64,000 nt of DNA from Panax quinquefolius (GCA_020205615.1 JAINUW010000763.1:186001-250000); one strand, 5' to 3'. Shown: positions 48,840-60,149, counted from the stretch's first letter. Notes: generated by a model not told the origin, from the sequence alone. Numbers and translations: made by a program.

Positions 48840-49910
48840 GTACAAGATTATGATGGAGGCACACAATACACCATTTGCAATCCATCACGGAAGTACTAAA
48901 ATGTATCGTGATCTTGACATACATTTTGGTGGAACAATATGAAGAGAGAGATTGCAAAGTTTATCTCGATGTGTTTAACTTGTCGGCGTGTAAAGGCGGA
49001 GCATCTAGTACCTAAGGGTCCGTTGCAACCACTTGAGATTCCGAAATGGAAGTGGGAACACATTACCATGGATTTAGATTCGGGTCTTCCAACGGTTTCT
49101 CAAGGCATCAATGCTATTTGGGTTATTGTTGATAGATTAACCAAGTCTGCTCATTTCTTGCCGTCGGGAGACTTATTCCTTGAGCGTCTTGCTAGTATGT
49201 ACGTGAATGAGATTGTGAGGTTGCATGGCATACTGTATCCATAGTTTGGATCGTGACCCAAGATTCACTTCAAGATTTTGGGTTAGCTTGCAAAAAGCTA
49301 TGGAGCGCAGATTTGCGATTTAGTTCGGCATACCATCCCCAAAGCGGATGGACAATCGAGAGAGGACTATTCAAACTCTTGAAGATTTATTAAGACTCTG
49401 TGTCCTAGACTTCAAGGCGGTTGGGATAAGTATTTACCATTGGTGGAATTCTCCTACAACAACGAGTTATCGAGCAAGTATAGGTGTAGCTCCATTGAAG
49501 CATTATATGGACGAAAATGTCGTTCTCAATATGTTGGGATGAGGTGGGTGAAGAAACATTGTTGGGACCCGAGTTAGTGCGATATGACCCAAGAAAAGAT
49601 CCAAATGATTCGACAAGCGTATACAAAGCGGCACAAGATCGACAAAAGAGTTATGCGGATCTTCATCGAAAGGGCGTGGAATTTAGTGTAAGGGATCATG
49701 TATTATTGCGAGTTGCTCCATGGAAGGGAGTTACAAGATTTGGGAAGAGAGAAAGCTCAATCCACGATTTATTGGTCCATTTCAAATTCTTGGCCGAATA
49801 GGAAATGTAGCCTATAGACTCGCGTTACCTCCGAGTATGTCTCGTGTTCATAATGTGTTTAACATAATCGTACTTCGTAAATATGTGAAAGGCCGAACCA
49901 CGTTATAGAG
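48840..49910 (+). pseudogene. Integrase of B3 (zinc-binding, D,D,E core, GPY/F)
   Basis: Zinc-binding domain: HNTPF...HHGSTKMYRDL, NNMKREIAKFISMCLTCRRV. Core: WEHITMDLDSG (first Asp), AIWVIVDRLTKSAHFLP, DRDPRFT in another frame (second Asp, near 49,250), RERTIQTLEDLL (Glu, near 49,360). C-terminal part: WDEVGEETLLGPELV and NPRFIGPFQILGRIGNVAYR with the GPY/F motif, then PPSMSRVHNVF. All three catalytic residues survive, but spread over different frames. Confidence 0.92.
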
Positions 49911-49949
49911 TTAGAGCCGGACGAAATAATAAAGACTTAACGTATGAGG

Positions 49950-50110
49950 AGGTACCTATTAAGATCTTGGATAGGAAGGAGCATGTCCTACGCATGAAAG
50001 GTCATACCACAAGTTAAAGTTACGTGGAGGAATCATGCTATAGAGAAATGACACAGGGAATTGGAAAGCGGAAATGAAAGCGAGGTATCCTCACCTTTTG
50101 AAAACACAGA
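49950..50110 (+). pseudogene. Chromodomain-like C-terminal tail of B3
   Basis: VKILDRKEHVLRMK, then in the next frame KVIPQVKVTWRNHAIEK and finally MKARYPHLF-like residues. This ILDR...VKVxWRNH...ELE order is the group II chromodomain tail of Tekay/Del chromoviruses, thought to help target integration to particular chromatin. Two shifts and one stop (TGA) break it. Confidence 0.82.
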
Positions 50111-50142
50111 GTACGTCGTCGATTTCGAGGACGAAATTTCAT

Positions 50143-50154
50143 AAGGAGGGAGGT
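50143..50154 (+). other. Polypurine tract of B3
   Basis: AAGGAGGGAGGT directly before the 3' LTR TGTAAGACCCC. It is preceded by GAGGACGAAATTTCAT, the usual end of the pol reading frame in this group. Confidence 0.9.
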
Positions 50155-52758
50155 TGTAAGACCCCAACTTATTATTAATGAAATTTAATTTTCTCTATTT
50201 ATTATTTTAAAATAGTAAGGGTTGATTTGATTAATGTGGATAGTTAGGGGTAAAATCATAAATATTTCAAAATAAGCAAGTGGTTATAAAATATTCATTG
50301 TTGTCGGAGAATATTCGTTTGGTCGTGGAATATTCGTACTATCGGGGAATATTATTAAATGCTGACGGTATGACCGTGTGTGGGCCCCATGTGAAAGCGA
50401 TTGGATGAAGAAAAGCGATAAATATAAGTTGTTTTAAAAATACTGGGCGTAGTTGTTCCAGATTATCTTGTTAAAATACTAAATTGGTTAAAACACGGTG
50501 CTTATGCGGTATTGCACCAATTATTGATTCTTACGTGAAGGCACTACTCAATAATGGTTACTAGTAATTCTTATTCGATATTTTATTGAGTTAATAATTG
50601 TTTGCGTTGATATTTTATATTCTTTGTTGTTTGATAATTGTCATTACAAAGTATTTTCATTATCGAAAGCAATAATTCATATTATCTGAATAATATTATT
50701 AGATAACATTATTGGCGATGTCTAGAAAGTTACATCTAAGGAGAGGTTTGGTCACCTAATTGCGCATGATAAGAAGAATAAATTCTTATTGGAAAGCCCC
50801 TCTTTCACAGGAAGCTGCTTGGTTGTCGATATTGTGATTACGTAATATTATTTGTGAATAATTAATTATTGATTCATATGATGAGAAAATATTGATTTTA
50901 TGTGGATATAGATGGAGAAAAATTTTAATGTGACAATTGTTGAAAATTGAAATTTTATCTTTTTACGATAAAATAATTCATTTAAATATATTATAATATT
51001 TTAATAATATAATAATGGTGATATTTTTACAACGAATGTGGGATATATGAGTATCTGAGGAGGAAGAGTATTTTTTTGTTGCAATAAATGTTTAAAACAT
51101 GTTAAACATGTCGGTGGACCCCATTTATTGGTGAAATTTGATTATAGCTTTGTAAAATCGCTTGGTTTGTGTATTTGGTCAATTTTGATTGGAATTTGGA
51201 AAAACTTTCTTCGCAAAGTTGTATAGAATTGAATTTCCTATAAAAATTCGCGAGATTTGAATTTTACGATAAAAGGGCTATTTATTATGAATTATTGAAG
51301 TTACGAAGCTCAGAAATAATTGATTTTGGAAGTTTAAAATAATTTAAATTAGAAAAACGTTTTTGATATGTTTGGTGGGCTTGGTTGGTTGTTGAAATGA
51401 GCTGATTTCAGTTTATAAGAATGTGCGTGAAAATTTTTTTTATATATTAATATTATATTAAATTTTACGCTTTGGTGTTCTAAGCGATTTCTATAAATAG
51501 GGTGCTTAGGTTAGAATTGAAAATCACACAAAGCTGAAGTTTTCTCTCTCTATATTATCGGCGTATTCTTGTGAGTATTTTGAGTATAATTTGAGTATTG
51601 CTATTATTGATTGCAAGTTCAAGTCATAGCCTTTATATCAGGTGTTTTATTTAAAGTCTTGATCTTTCGAGGTAAGGGATATTATTATTTTTCGTAATGA
51701 TATTATTTCTTCAATATCATTATCTTTGAAATATTGATCTGAAGTTTTTATCAAATTTGGAACTTTTGGTATCAGAGTTCTATTCACGTATCTGACCTTT
51801 ATTCACTTATCACGGTACTATTCACGAATCGGCACTATTCATTTGAAAAATGAAAATTTTTCTTTTCGTTCAAAATATCTATTACGGATACTAGCTTTGA
51901 TTGTATCCATGTTTTGATCATTCTTGAATTTTACACCACTATGATTATTTTTGAGGTATTTTTGGGCGTGGATAAAACCAAGTACGAATCCTTAATCCTT
52001 AATCCTTGTCATTTTGTTTCTTTGGATTCGTTTCTTTAAAAATATTTTTCATCATCTTGACCTTAAATGATGATGTTATGGAATATCTTTGGCACGTAGT
52101 GCAAAAGATGAATGATTTTGAAGAATATCTTTGGCCGTAGTGCAAAGATGAGCAGTGTTTAGATGAACATGACCAAGTGATGAATATCTTTTTTGGCTAT
52201 AGTGCAAAGATGAATATTTGATTCGGATGTATATTGATTGATGTTCTGAGGATAAAAGATGAGCGGTGAACTTTTAAATTCATACATAGAAGATAGTAGT
52301 TTGCATTCTCTACTTAACTCTTCTAATGAATTATTATTTCGCTGCGAATATTGATTTAAAATTTGTTGTCTATTGTATTCTATTAGATTTTTTCCTGTTG
52401 AAGACTAACGGTAATTTGTTGTATATTATCTTAGTCATAATATTCTTTCTTGAGCTAGTTGAGCTCACCCTTTTCCTTTTTGTTCCATTTTTTTCTCGGG
52501 GAGGCGAGAATATAGCGAGTGCAGTGGGGGTATGGAATGAAGGTTCTAGAGAGAGTTGTTTAGTAGTCCTCACCATTTTGTAAAATAATGTATCAATAAA
52601 TGTGATGAGGATTTATTTGAGTATAGATATTGTCTAGAAGATAATATTTGTATTTAAACTCACAGTTTTACTGTTGTAATAATAAAGTTGTAGTTGTTTC
52701 TGTACCATGTATTGACAACTTAGAATGGGTGATGTATACGTATTTTGGGGGCGTCACA
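50155..52758 (+). repeat. 3' LTR of B3
   Basis: TGTAAGACCCCAACTTATTA to GGGGGCGTCACA. TATA box intact at 51,492-51,499, GAG|GTAAGGG at 51,672, hairpins at 52,084-52,212. It differs from the 5' LTR mostly by clustered small replacements and indels (for example 50,336, 50,459 and 50,561) rather than by single transitions. Confidence 0.95.
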
Positions 52759-53369
52759 GTAAATCTATGTATTAAACATGAATTTGAGTGTCATAGATGT
52801 ATATTATACAAGTCAGGGTATAATTATACAACACTTAGATAGCCTCATAACATATAGAATGCAAACCTGAAGTCAATCAAACAACCCTACTCAAGCTGTT
52901 CTTGAGGTTTCTGGGTTGCCCAGAAACCAGAATTTCATGATCGGTCAATGACCTTTGACCACTTATATCATTCAACCTGTTAATCTAATGAACCTGATTC
53001 TTCTTCGAGCTTACTATGCTTATGTAATACTACAACTAACTTACAATTAACAGACTTAAATATTAACCTATAAGGATCTACAGGCTCTAACATTAGGCCG
53101 TCAGACCTATTTTTCCAATATTTCCAGATTGCTTAAAACATCACTTTGGTGCATCTAGATGTTATGGAAGCATGATCTACCAACCCAGAACACTTACTAA
53201 CATGTTATTACACATAATTAAACAAAAAATATCATAACTAACAAAGAATCAAAGATCTAGGGTTAAATTAGGGTTTGTACCTTTCTTAAGAGATATTTGC
53301 TTTCTAGCCTCTGAATCTGATCTTGCTACTACCAGGGCTTTTTTAGGTATGTAATATGAGTGTATTGAA

Positions 53370-56300
53370 TGTGAGAACCCAAAATTTCACATAATTCAAT
53401 TTTTTTCAAAAAGAAAAGAAAACAAAGTACTTGAATCATATAAGTGTAGATGATAATTAAGCTAGATAGTTAATTTATTAACTAAAAAGTATACTTAATC
53501 ATTTTCAAGGAAAAGTAATGAAGGTTATGTGTGAAATTAACATAGCTTGAATGTTAGCCTTGATTATTAAATTAAAAGGATTTACAATCCTTACGCAATT
53601 GATTGTTGATATGAATATGTATATGTTTATAACTTATTAAGTCAATTTGGGCTAATAAGTTAATAAACTAGGGAAATATGTTAGGCATATGTGAATTATA
53701 TACGTGATTGAGTAAATATGTATTATATAATGTGTATACATTTATTTTGTGAAGAGATGAAGAATAAAGTTATGTAACCTAATATATATATTAGGTATGG
53801 TAATTAAAACCTATTGGGTTATAATATAAGAGAATGATGGTATTTAAAATTATATACTAACCCTAAGAAATTTATTTTATATATATCTCAAATAATTAAT
53901 TTTATAACCTAAGAATAACAAGTCTAATTGGGTTATGAAATTAAAGATACATGAGTAAGGATTTAAATTATAAAGGAGGGGAATGGAAACCCTAATTAAA
54001 TAATTAGGAAAGGATAAAATTAAAGGTATTGGACTATATAAATTATATGGCCCAAATATGCTAAGTAAAGAGTCCAAATGAATTATTGGATGGCCCAATT
54101 TCAAGCCCAAGTGGGAGAGGACTTTTTGGACATTTAGTAAATCAAATAAAGTAAAAAAAAAAAGGAAAGCCAAAATAGGGAGAGTATTTGGCCACATGGC
54201 CAGATATGGGAGAAGGAGAGAAAAGGAGATGAATGTGATGATTATTTACTTTAGTTGGTGAAATATTCTCCTAGGTGTCACTTGTTTATTTAGCCAACAC
54301 TTTGGGCAAAGCTTGAAAGCAATCACTTAGTGGTTGAATGAGAGAAGAGCTAGATATGTTGGTATATATTTGTTAGATATACCAATTATATCTATACTTA
54401 CTTTTCCAACAAACAAGAAAAAGTCTAAGTCTTATCTTGTTTTTTTTATTTTATTATCTAGCATAAACTAAGAAAGAAAGAAAGCAACTAAGAGAGAGAG
54501 AAAGCCTAGGGAATTTGGCTATAGAGAGAGCAGAGAGAGGGATAGTTTTTGAAAGCTTCAAAGTTCCTTAATCAAAGTTAGCAATAAGAAGAAAAGAGAA
54601 GAGTAAGCAAATGTATAAAATTTTAACCTTAATATAGTATTATTTCTTTTTTGTTTGATTTGATTTTTGACAATATGAAGTTATGATCTTGAGGTTTAAA
54701 ACCTTAGATCTATATGTTTATGAGTATTTCATGTTTAGATATACCCATATTGGGTGTTTTTTTAGTTGGAAATCAAAAGTAAAGAAAAGTAATTTTCTAG
54801 TTTTTAAACCGTAAAATTTCTATGTACTTTGGATTTCCACCGTTTTTGATCTACACCTTCTTTTTGCGATCCGTCAAAAATAGGTGCTAGATATATAAGT
54901 TAACTACTAAACCCAAGTGGTAGAACTCAAAAATGTTGACTATACAGTCCGTAGTGACTGATTTAGCAAAAACAGTTTTGTGTCTTTTAAGGAAAAATAG
55001 ACTGTTTTGGACAGTCAAGGGTATGGGCAGTTTAGTCATTTTTTTACATTAAAAAATTTTGGAAAATTTGGGAGGATAATATGATAAGTTTTCTAACATC
55101 TCCAAGTGGAATCACTGAAAAAGGAGTTGTAGATTTCCGTATGGATTGTTTTTAGTAAAGTACAAAAAACTTATTTTTTCAAAAAAAGCTACTATCCAAA
55201 ATTTTGTAAGGGCTGTTTCGAACACTTAATTTGTGAAAAAAGTTCCGACCTTTTGGGACATGAAAATATATAGTATTAAGTAGCTCCTGTCCAAAAATGA
55301 GCTCATTCCGACTTAAAATGAGCGAGTTACGACTATTTTAATTTTTGCATTTTCTCGACGGAAATCTCTGTAACCGGAGTTCTATAACTCCGATGGCCTT
55401 GAAATTTAAATTGTATGCTCACGTTAACACGTGTAAGATCCCTTCACGAGTTGAGAATTTCTGGAGTTAAGCACGAGGTAGCTAATTTCTTAAGGAATTA
55501 ACAAGAAATTTATTTTTGAAAAATACTTAAGGGAGTTGAAAAATTCCTAAAAAATACTTTTTGCGTATGGAATATATGTATATATGATTGGAAAAAAGAT
55601 TAAAAAAATAATAAGCTAATTTCATATTTTTGTGAATAATGTATTTCAGCTTCTCGAAATGAACATTTCAGGTTGCTGAAAAGGGAAATTGAAATGTCAA
55701 GAAGAGAAGTCAGTTTTTTTTAGCTTGCTAAAATAGAAACTGAAATGATATATTAAGTCGAATGAGTTCATAAATAGTTTGTCAAGTTATTTTACGAATT
55801 TATAAATGAACGCGTAAGTGTTAAGTCTAAGATAGTATAGTGTACTCACTAATGATTGGTTATGTGATTTCATGTTAAATTGCTATGAGTAAGGTATGTG
55901 ATGCTAATTAAGAGATCAATCTTATCAATGATAGGTCTTACAAAAGAAGTTAACTTAAATTGCGTAGTAGTAGTCCACAAATCAGGCAAGTTTCCTAGCT
56001 CAACTTGAGTTACTATTTTTCAAGCATGGTAGTGAATAATTATTGATAGTTATTCACATCTATAATGATTGTTGTAATTCGCACGTAGTGCAATTGATTC
56101 TTGTTCTAATATTTGAACTATTTATAAATCATGTCTAAGCTAATTGTTTTGGCGAGACTAATATTTTCTAAAGCATGAAATGTTCTATTTATTATGAACT
56201 GAATTGTTATTGGAAGATCTATGCCATTGGTTTCGGCTAGATTAGTATTGTTATTAATTACTGAAATCATAGTATTTCCTTGAAAGTAATCCAAACCATA

Positions 56301-56442
56301 TTCTTGTGGTACGGACTCGTGAAGTAAGACTGAGATGAACAAATTTTAATGTTGTAAATCGACCTATGCGCTATTATTGAGTATTATGCATAATATAGGG
56401 TACAAAGGATTTAGCCACTCCAGGTACTTGTAGAAGAGTATA
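53370..56442 (+). mobile_element. LTR C2 (family C), cut by A2
   Basis: Starts TGTGAGAACCC. Aligns with C1 from end to end but lacks most of the AT satellite. Promoter-like TATATAT near 54,363, GA-rich leader at 54,488-54,540, then AGA|GTAAGC at 54,603, a splice-donor-like site. A clean hairpin AATTCGCACGTAGTGCAATT lies at 56,076-56,095. The LTR stops at 56,442, where A2 is inserted. Its 3' end must lie beyond the window. Non-coding; the antisense open frame at 53,877-54,197 is not preserved in C1. Confidence 0.75.
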
Positions 56443-59400
56443 TGTGAGACCCCAAATTTTATGAATAAAGATTTAAATTTCTAAAAATATTTTTTTGAAT
56501 ATTATGGTGTGGATTTGATATAATGTTATAGTTGTGGGTCATATTTAAAAATTTTGCAAAGTATGCAAGTTGTTATATAATATTCGATTGGTCAGGGAAT
56601 ATTCGTTTTGTCGGGGAATATCTGTACAATGGCACAATCATTGGTGGACCCCACAACGGAAGTACTGTAGTAGTTAGAAAATGACAGAATTATCTTTTTA
56701 AAAAAATATCGGCGAAAGTTTCTTCATTAAAACTGTTGAACTACCCGGTAGTAAAAAGTACGAATCTGGCGTGGTTGCATAGTAGCACCACGGTATTGAT
56801 TATTGATGCTTATGTAAGAAGTCATTCAGTTATACTCAATTATTGCTACAGTAATTGCTGCATCTTATCTCTCATATTATTGATTCAATTATTGTCACAA
56901 TATAATCTGTATAATATGATATATTATTAAATCAATAATTGAGACGACAAAGTTATTCATATTATTAAATTACAATATTTACAATGTCTAGAAGTTCTGT
57001 CAAGGAGAGGTTTGGTCATCTAATTGCGCGCCAATAAGGAGAAATCCTTATCGGAAAGCCCCCTCTTTCCTAGGAATGACCTTGTTGTTAAATATTGTGA
57101 GTTATAATATTAATGATGAATAAGTTCGTGTTGATTAAAGATGAAATTGATAGTTCCATTGTGTTGAAATTATTAGTGTTAGTAGAAATCGACATTTATT
57201 TCGATAATAATTGATGTCTGGAAGTTATCAGGTAATTAATCGGATAAATGAGGAATTAATTGCTATTAATTCACATGATTATAACTATTTGTTCACATGT
57301 GTGTATTATTGATTCACATTCTTATACTATTAGGGGAGTTGGTGCAGGATTGATAATACTTGCATGACTAAGTTAAAAATGGAGGTATAGATAGAGGTAC
57401 TATACTGTAATTCGTATTTTCACATGATTATAACTATTGATTCACAAGATTGAACTATTGATTCACATTATTTACTATTAGGGGAGGTGGTGCAAGTTTG
57501 ATAATACTTGAAGGACTAACTTAAAAATGAAGAAAAAGAGGGAGGTATTTTACTGTAATATTTCGAGCCCCAAAACGTGCAATTATCGAAACTATATTTT
57601 CCTATAAATAGAAGCTCATTCTTCCTTCATTTCTCTCCAATTCACTAAAGCTTTAGAGCAATTATTATAGAGAGAAATTATAGAGAGAAAGAAGAAGAGA
57701 AGTCTGCTACCTCACTATTCCAGTATCTAGTCTTCTTTTGAGGTAAGGGGTTTTATTTCTTTCATATTCATGAAGAGAGCTATTGTTATTCCATTCTTTA
57801 TTATTTTGTTGGAATAACTTTGTATATGCTTGAGATCACCGTATACATGGTGAAATTCTTACATTATTCCATTCTTTATTATTATGTTGGAATATCCACA
57901 ATTGCTGTGTGGATTACGCATTGACCTAGTTCCATTCTTTATTATTACATTGGAATAACCTTCTGTGATCTATCGCATGCACGGTGAATTCTATTGTTAT
58001 TCCATTCTTTATTATTACATTTGGAATATCCTCATGCATGCGGATTACGCATGACTGGTTCCATTCTTTATTATTATGTTAGAATATCACATGCATGCGG
58101 ATTACTCATGACTGGTTCCATTCTTTATTATTACATTTGGAATATCATGCATGCAAGGATTACGCATGACATTGGTTCCATTCTTTATTATATTGTTGGG
58201 AATAACATGCATGCGGTCTCTATCGCATGCATGGTGAATTCTTCTATTATTCCATTCTTTATTATCCTGTTGGAATAACCTGTCTATGTGGATTACCACA
58301 TGCATGGTGAATGATCCTTTGTATTCATTCCTTATTAAATTGTGGAAATTATCTGTTTACGTGGATTACCGAATGGCGGGTGAAAATCCATTTGCAATTT
58401 CGTAATTTTTCTGACCCTAAAAAATTCTGGAAAAATTTGAAATGATTGTTTGTTGAGTTTTCTAGATTGTGTCCAAAAATGGCGAATTTTGAATGTATAA
58501 ATTAAGAGTTATGGATTTTATGGGAAAAAAATATTTTAAAAGTAAACCCTTATAACTCCTTGTGGTTAACTCCAAAATTGGTGAAATTTTTATTGGGAGT
58601 ACATCTATATAACAGCAGTATACCCTGTGAATTTTGGAATTTTTGGACAAAAGTAAAATTTTTGATAAATGTCTAAATATTCGGTAGATTTAGCCATATG
58701 AAAAATAGTAAATAAATTTTAAAAATTCCCAGAAAAATATATGTTCAATATGGGACTATATTCTTTTAAATCCCAGAAAAGAAATATTTTTGGGACTGAT
58801 TTGGTATTTTTCATGAAAATGAACTAGTTATGAGTAAATGAATTAAATATGTTATGTGAAGTAACAAAATTAGAAAATAGGATTTTATGGCTTGGGAATC
58901 TATATAGGGTATATCAGATTTTTGATGAGAGATTTGATCATTGGTGATGAAATCTTATGAGTATGACATTTTGAATGATTAAATGCATTATTTGGTAAAG
59001 TGTAAACAATTAAAATAAATTGTTTATAAGTTTAAGAAGTGATTAAAATATTGTTATAATATTAATAATATTAGATTATGAGTTTATTAAGTGATTGATA
59101 ATATTTGGATAAATTTAAAGTCTTTAATATTTATCCTTATTTTCGTTTGATTAATACTTATATCATTGTCATCATCCTCATGCTTATATTGTGATGAAAG
59201 TCATCTTTGGCTTACGTGCATAGATGGACTTGGTATGATTATGACCAGGGATTATTCGGTATAATCATGACTGTAATGTGACGAATGATGTGGTGAAAGT
59301 CCTCAGTGGCCTGAAGTGCATTGATGGACGATTTTTTGGTATGATTATGACCGAGGATTATTCGGTATAGTCATGACCATTGATGATTTAATGAATATCC

Positions 59401-59969
59401 TTGGCCCGTAGTGCGAGGGATGATTCGATGATATGGTTTATTTATTAAAATTTGAGTCTCGTGATAAAAATTGATGAAAGCATTTTAAATCATAGAAGAT
59501 AGTAGATATCATGCTCTACTTGACTTTTCTAATTGATTGCTTATTCCGCTGCAGTTAAACTTGATATCTATTGTATTTTATCAGTTTAACATTATTGAAG
59601 GCTAATGATAATTTATTACGCATTATCTTAGTCATAATATTTTTTCTTGGGCTAGTTGAGCTCACCCTTTCTTTTTCATTTGTTCTCTTGAGAAATGAGA
59701 AAGCGTGGACGGGACTAGTCGGGGAATGGAGTGACGGTCCGGATGATAGCATTAGTAGTCCTCACTATTACATTAAATAGTGTGACAATAAATGTAATGA
59801 GGACTCCATTGAGTGTGGATATTGTCTAGATGACAATATTCTTATTAAAACTCTTAGATTATGTTTTGTCGTATTTTACACGATTATTGTATAATTAAGT
59901 TGTATTTGAATTTTGTACCATGTATTTGGCGACTCAAGATGGGTGATGTATACTATTTTGGGGGCGTCA
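56443..59969 (+). repeat. 5' LTR of A2
   Basis: TGTGAGACCCCAAATTTTAT to GGGGGCGTCA, 3,527 bp. U3 core with hairpin at 57,034-57,051, TATAAATA at 57,603-57,610, GAG|GTAAGGGG at 57,743, RY minisatellite, AT-rich segment, hairpins at 59,202-59,421, and the GAGCTCACCCTTT block shared by all A and B LTRs. No coding content over its 3.5 kb. Confidence 0.93.
57785..58330 (+). repeat. RY-motif minisatellite in A2 5' LTR
   Basis: Eight copies of TTCCATTCTTTATTATT-type units, 55-80 bp apart, most with CATGCATG or CATGCA cores (near 57,975, 58,033, 58,090, 58,146, 58,207, 58,226 and 58,298). It lies downstream of TATA and the splice-donor-like site. The 3' LTR copy begins at about 63,775 and continues beyond the window. 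Confidence 0.85.
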
Positions 59970-59972
59970 GGT

Positions 59973-59984
59973 TGGTATCAAAGC
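59973..59984 (+). other. Primer-binding site of A2
   Basis: TGGTATCAAAGC, one mismatch from the initiator tRNA-Met PBS of plants, three bases after the LTR. Confidence 0.9.
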
Positions 59985-60123
59985 TTAGGGATATGATCCA
60001 CGGGTGAGATGTGAGACAAGAACTAGGAGGGGAGGCGGGGAATTCCTTCGCTAGTATAACCTACCTAAGTTTATTTGGTATTTAATTGGTCGGTCAGAGT
60101 ATAAGGATAATATGTGATATGTC

Positions 60124-60149
60124 AATTAACCCTTGTTTTTTTGTGACAG
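60124..60149 (+). promoter_or_regulatory. Splice-acceptor-like site just before gag of A2
   Basis: AATTAAC (branch-point-like), then CCTTGTTTTTTTGTGACAG ending at 60,149, nine bases before the gag ATG at 60,159. Together with GAG|GTAAGGGG at 57,743 it would define a 2.4 kb leader intron. In B3 the aligned sequence has lost the CAG. Inference only; no transcript evidence. Confidence 0.4.

Larger units (their letters stand above)
42849..52758 (+). mobile_element. Complete gypsy (Tekay-type chromovirus) element B3
   Basis: 9,910 bp with LTRs of 2,584 and 2,604 bp, a perfect TSD GTAAA (42,844-42,848 and 52,759-52,763), PBS, gag, protease, RT, RNase H, integrase, chromodomain-like tail and PPT in canonical Ty3/gypsy order. 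It is the only structurally complete coding element in the window. Every domain is identifiable, but single-base shifts and stops break the reading many times, and the protease Ser is replaced. It cannot encode a working polyprotein as written. Confidence 0.96.
41000..53369 (-). mobile_element. LTR sequence G2 (family C/E/G), reverse, interrupted by element B3
   Basis: Its own sequence is about 41,000-42,848 plus 52,764-53,369. Order on the plus strand: purine-tract complement (CCTCTTTCCATTGTTGG), AT satellite (41,890-42,330), TGGTCAA repeats, then CTAGGGTTAAATTAGGGTTTG, which in element orientation is a leader-like segment. It stops at 53,369, where C2 begins with an intact TGTGAGAACCC. Open frames within it are not conserved with G1. 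Confidence 0.6.

Noticed and set aside
53877..54197. 106-codon minus-strand open frame, hydrophobic
   Set aside because: Inside LTR C2; the matching part of C1 (near 22,600-22,850) does not keep it.
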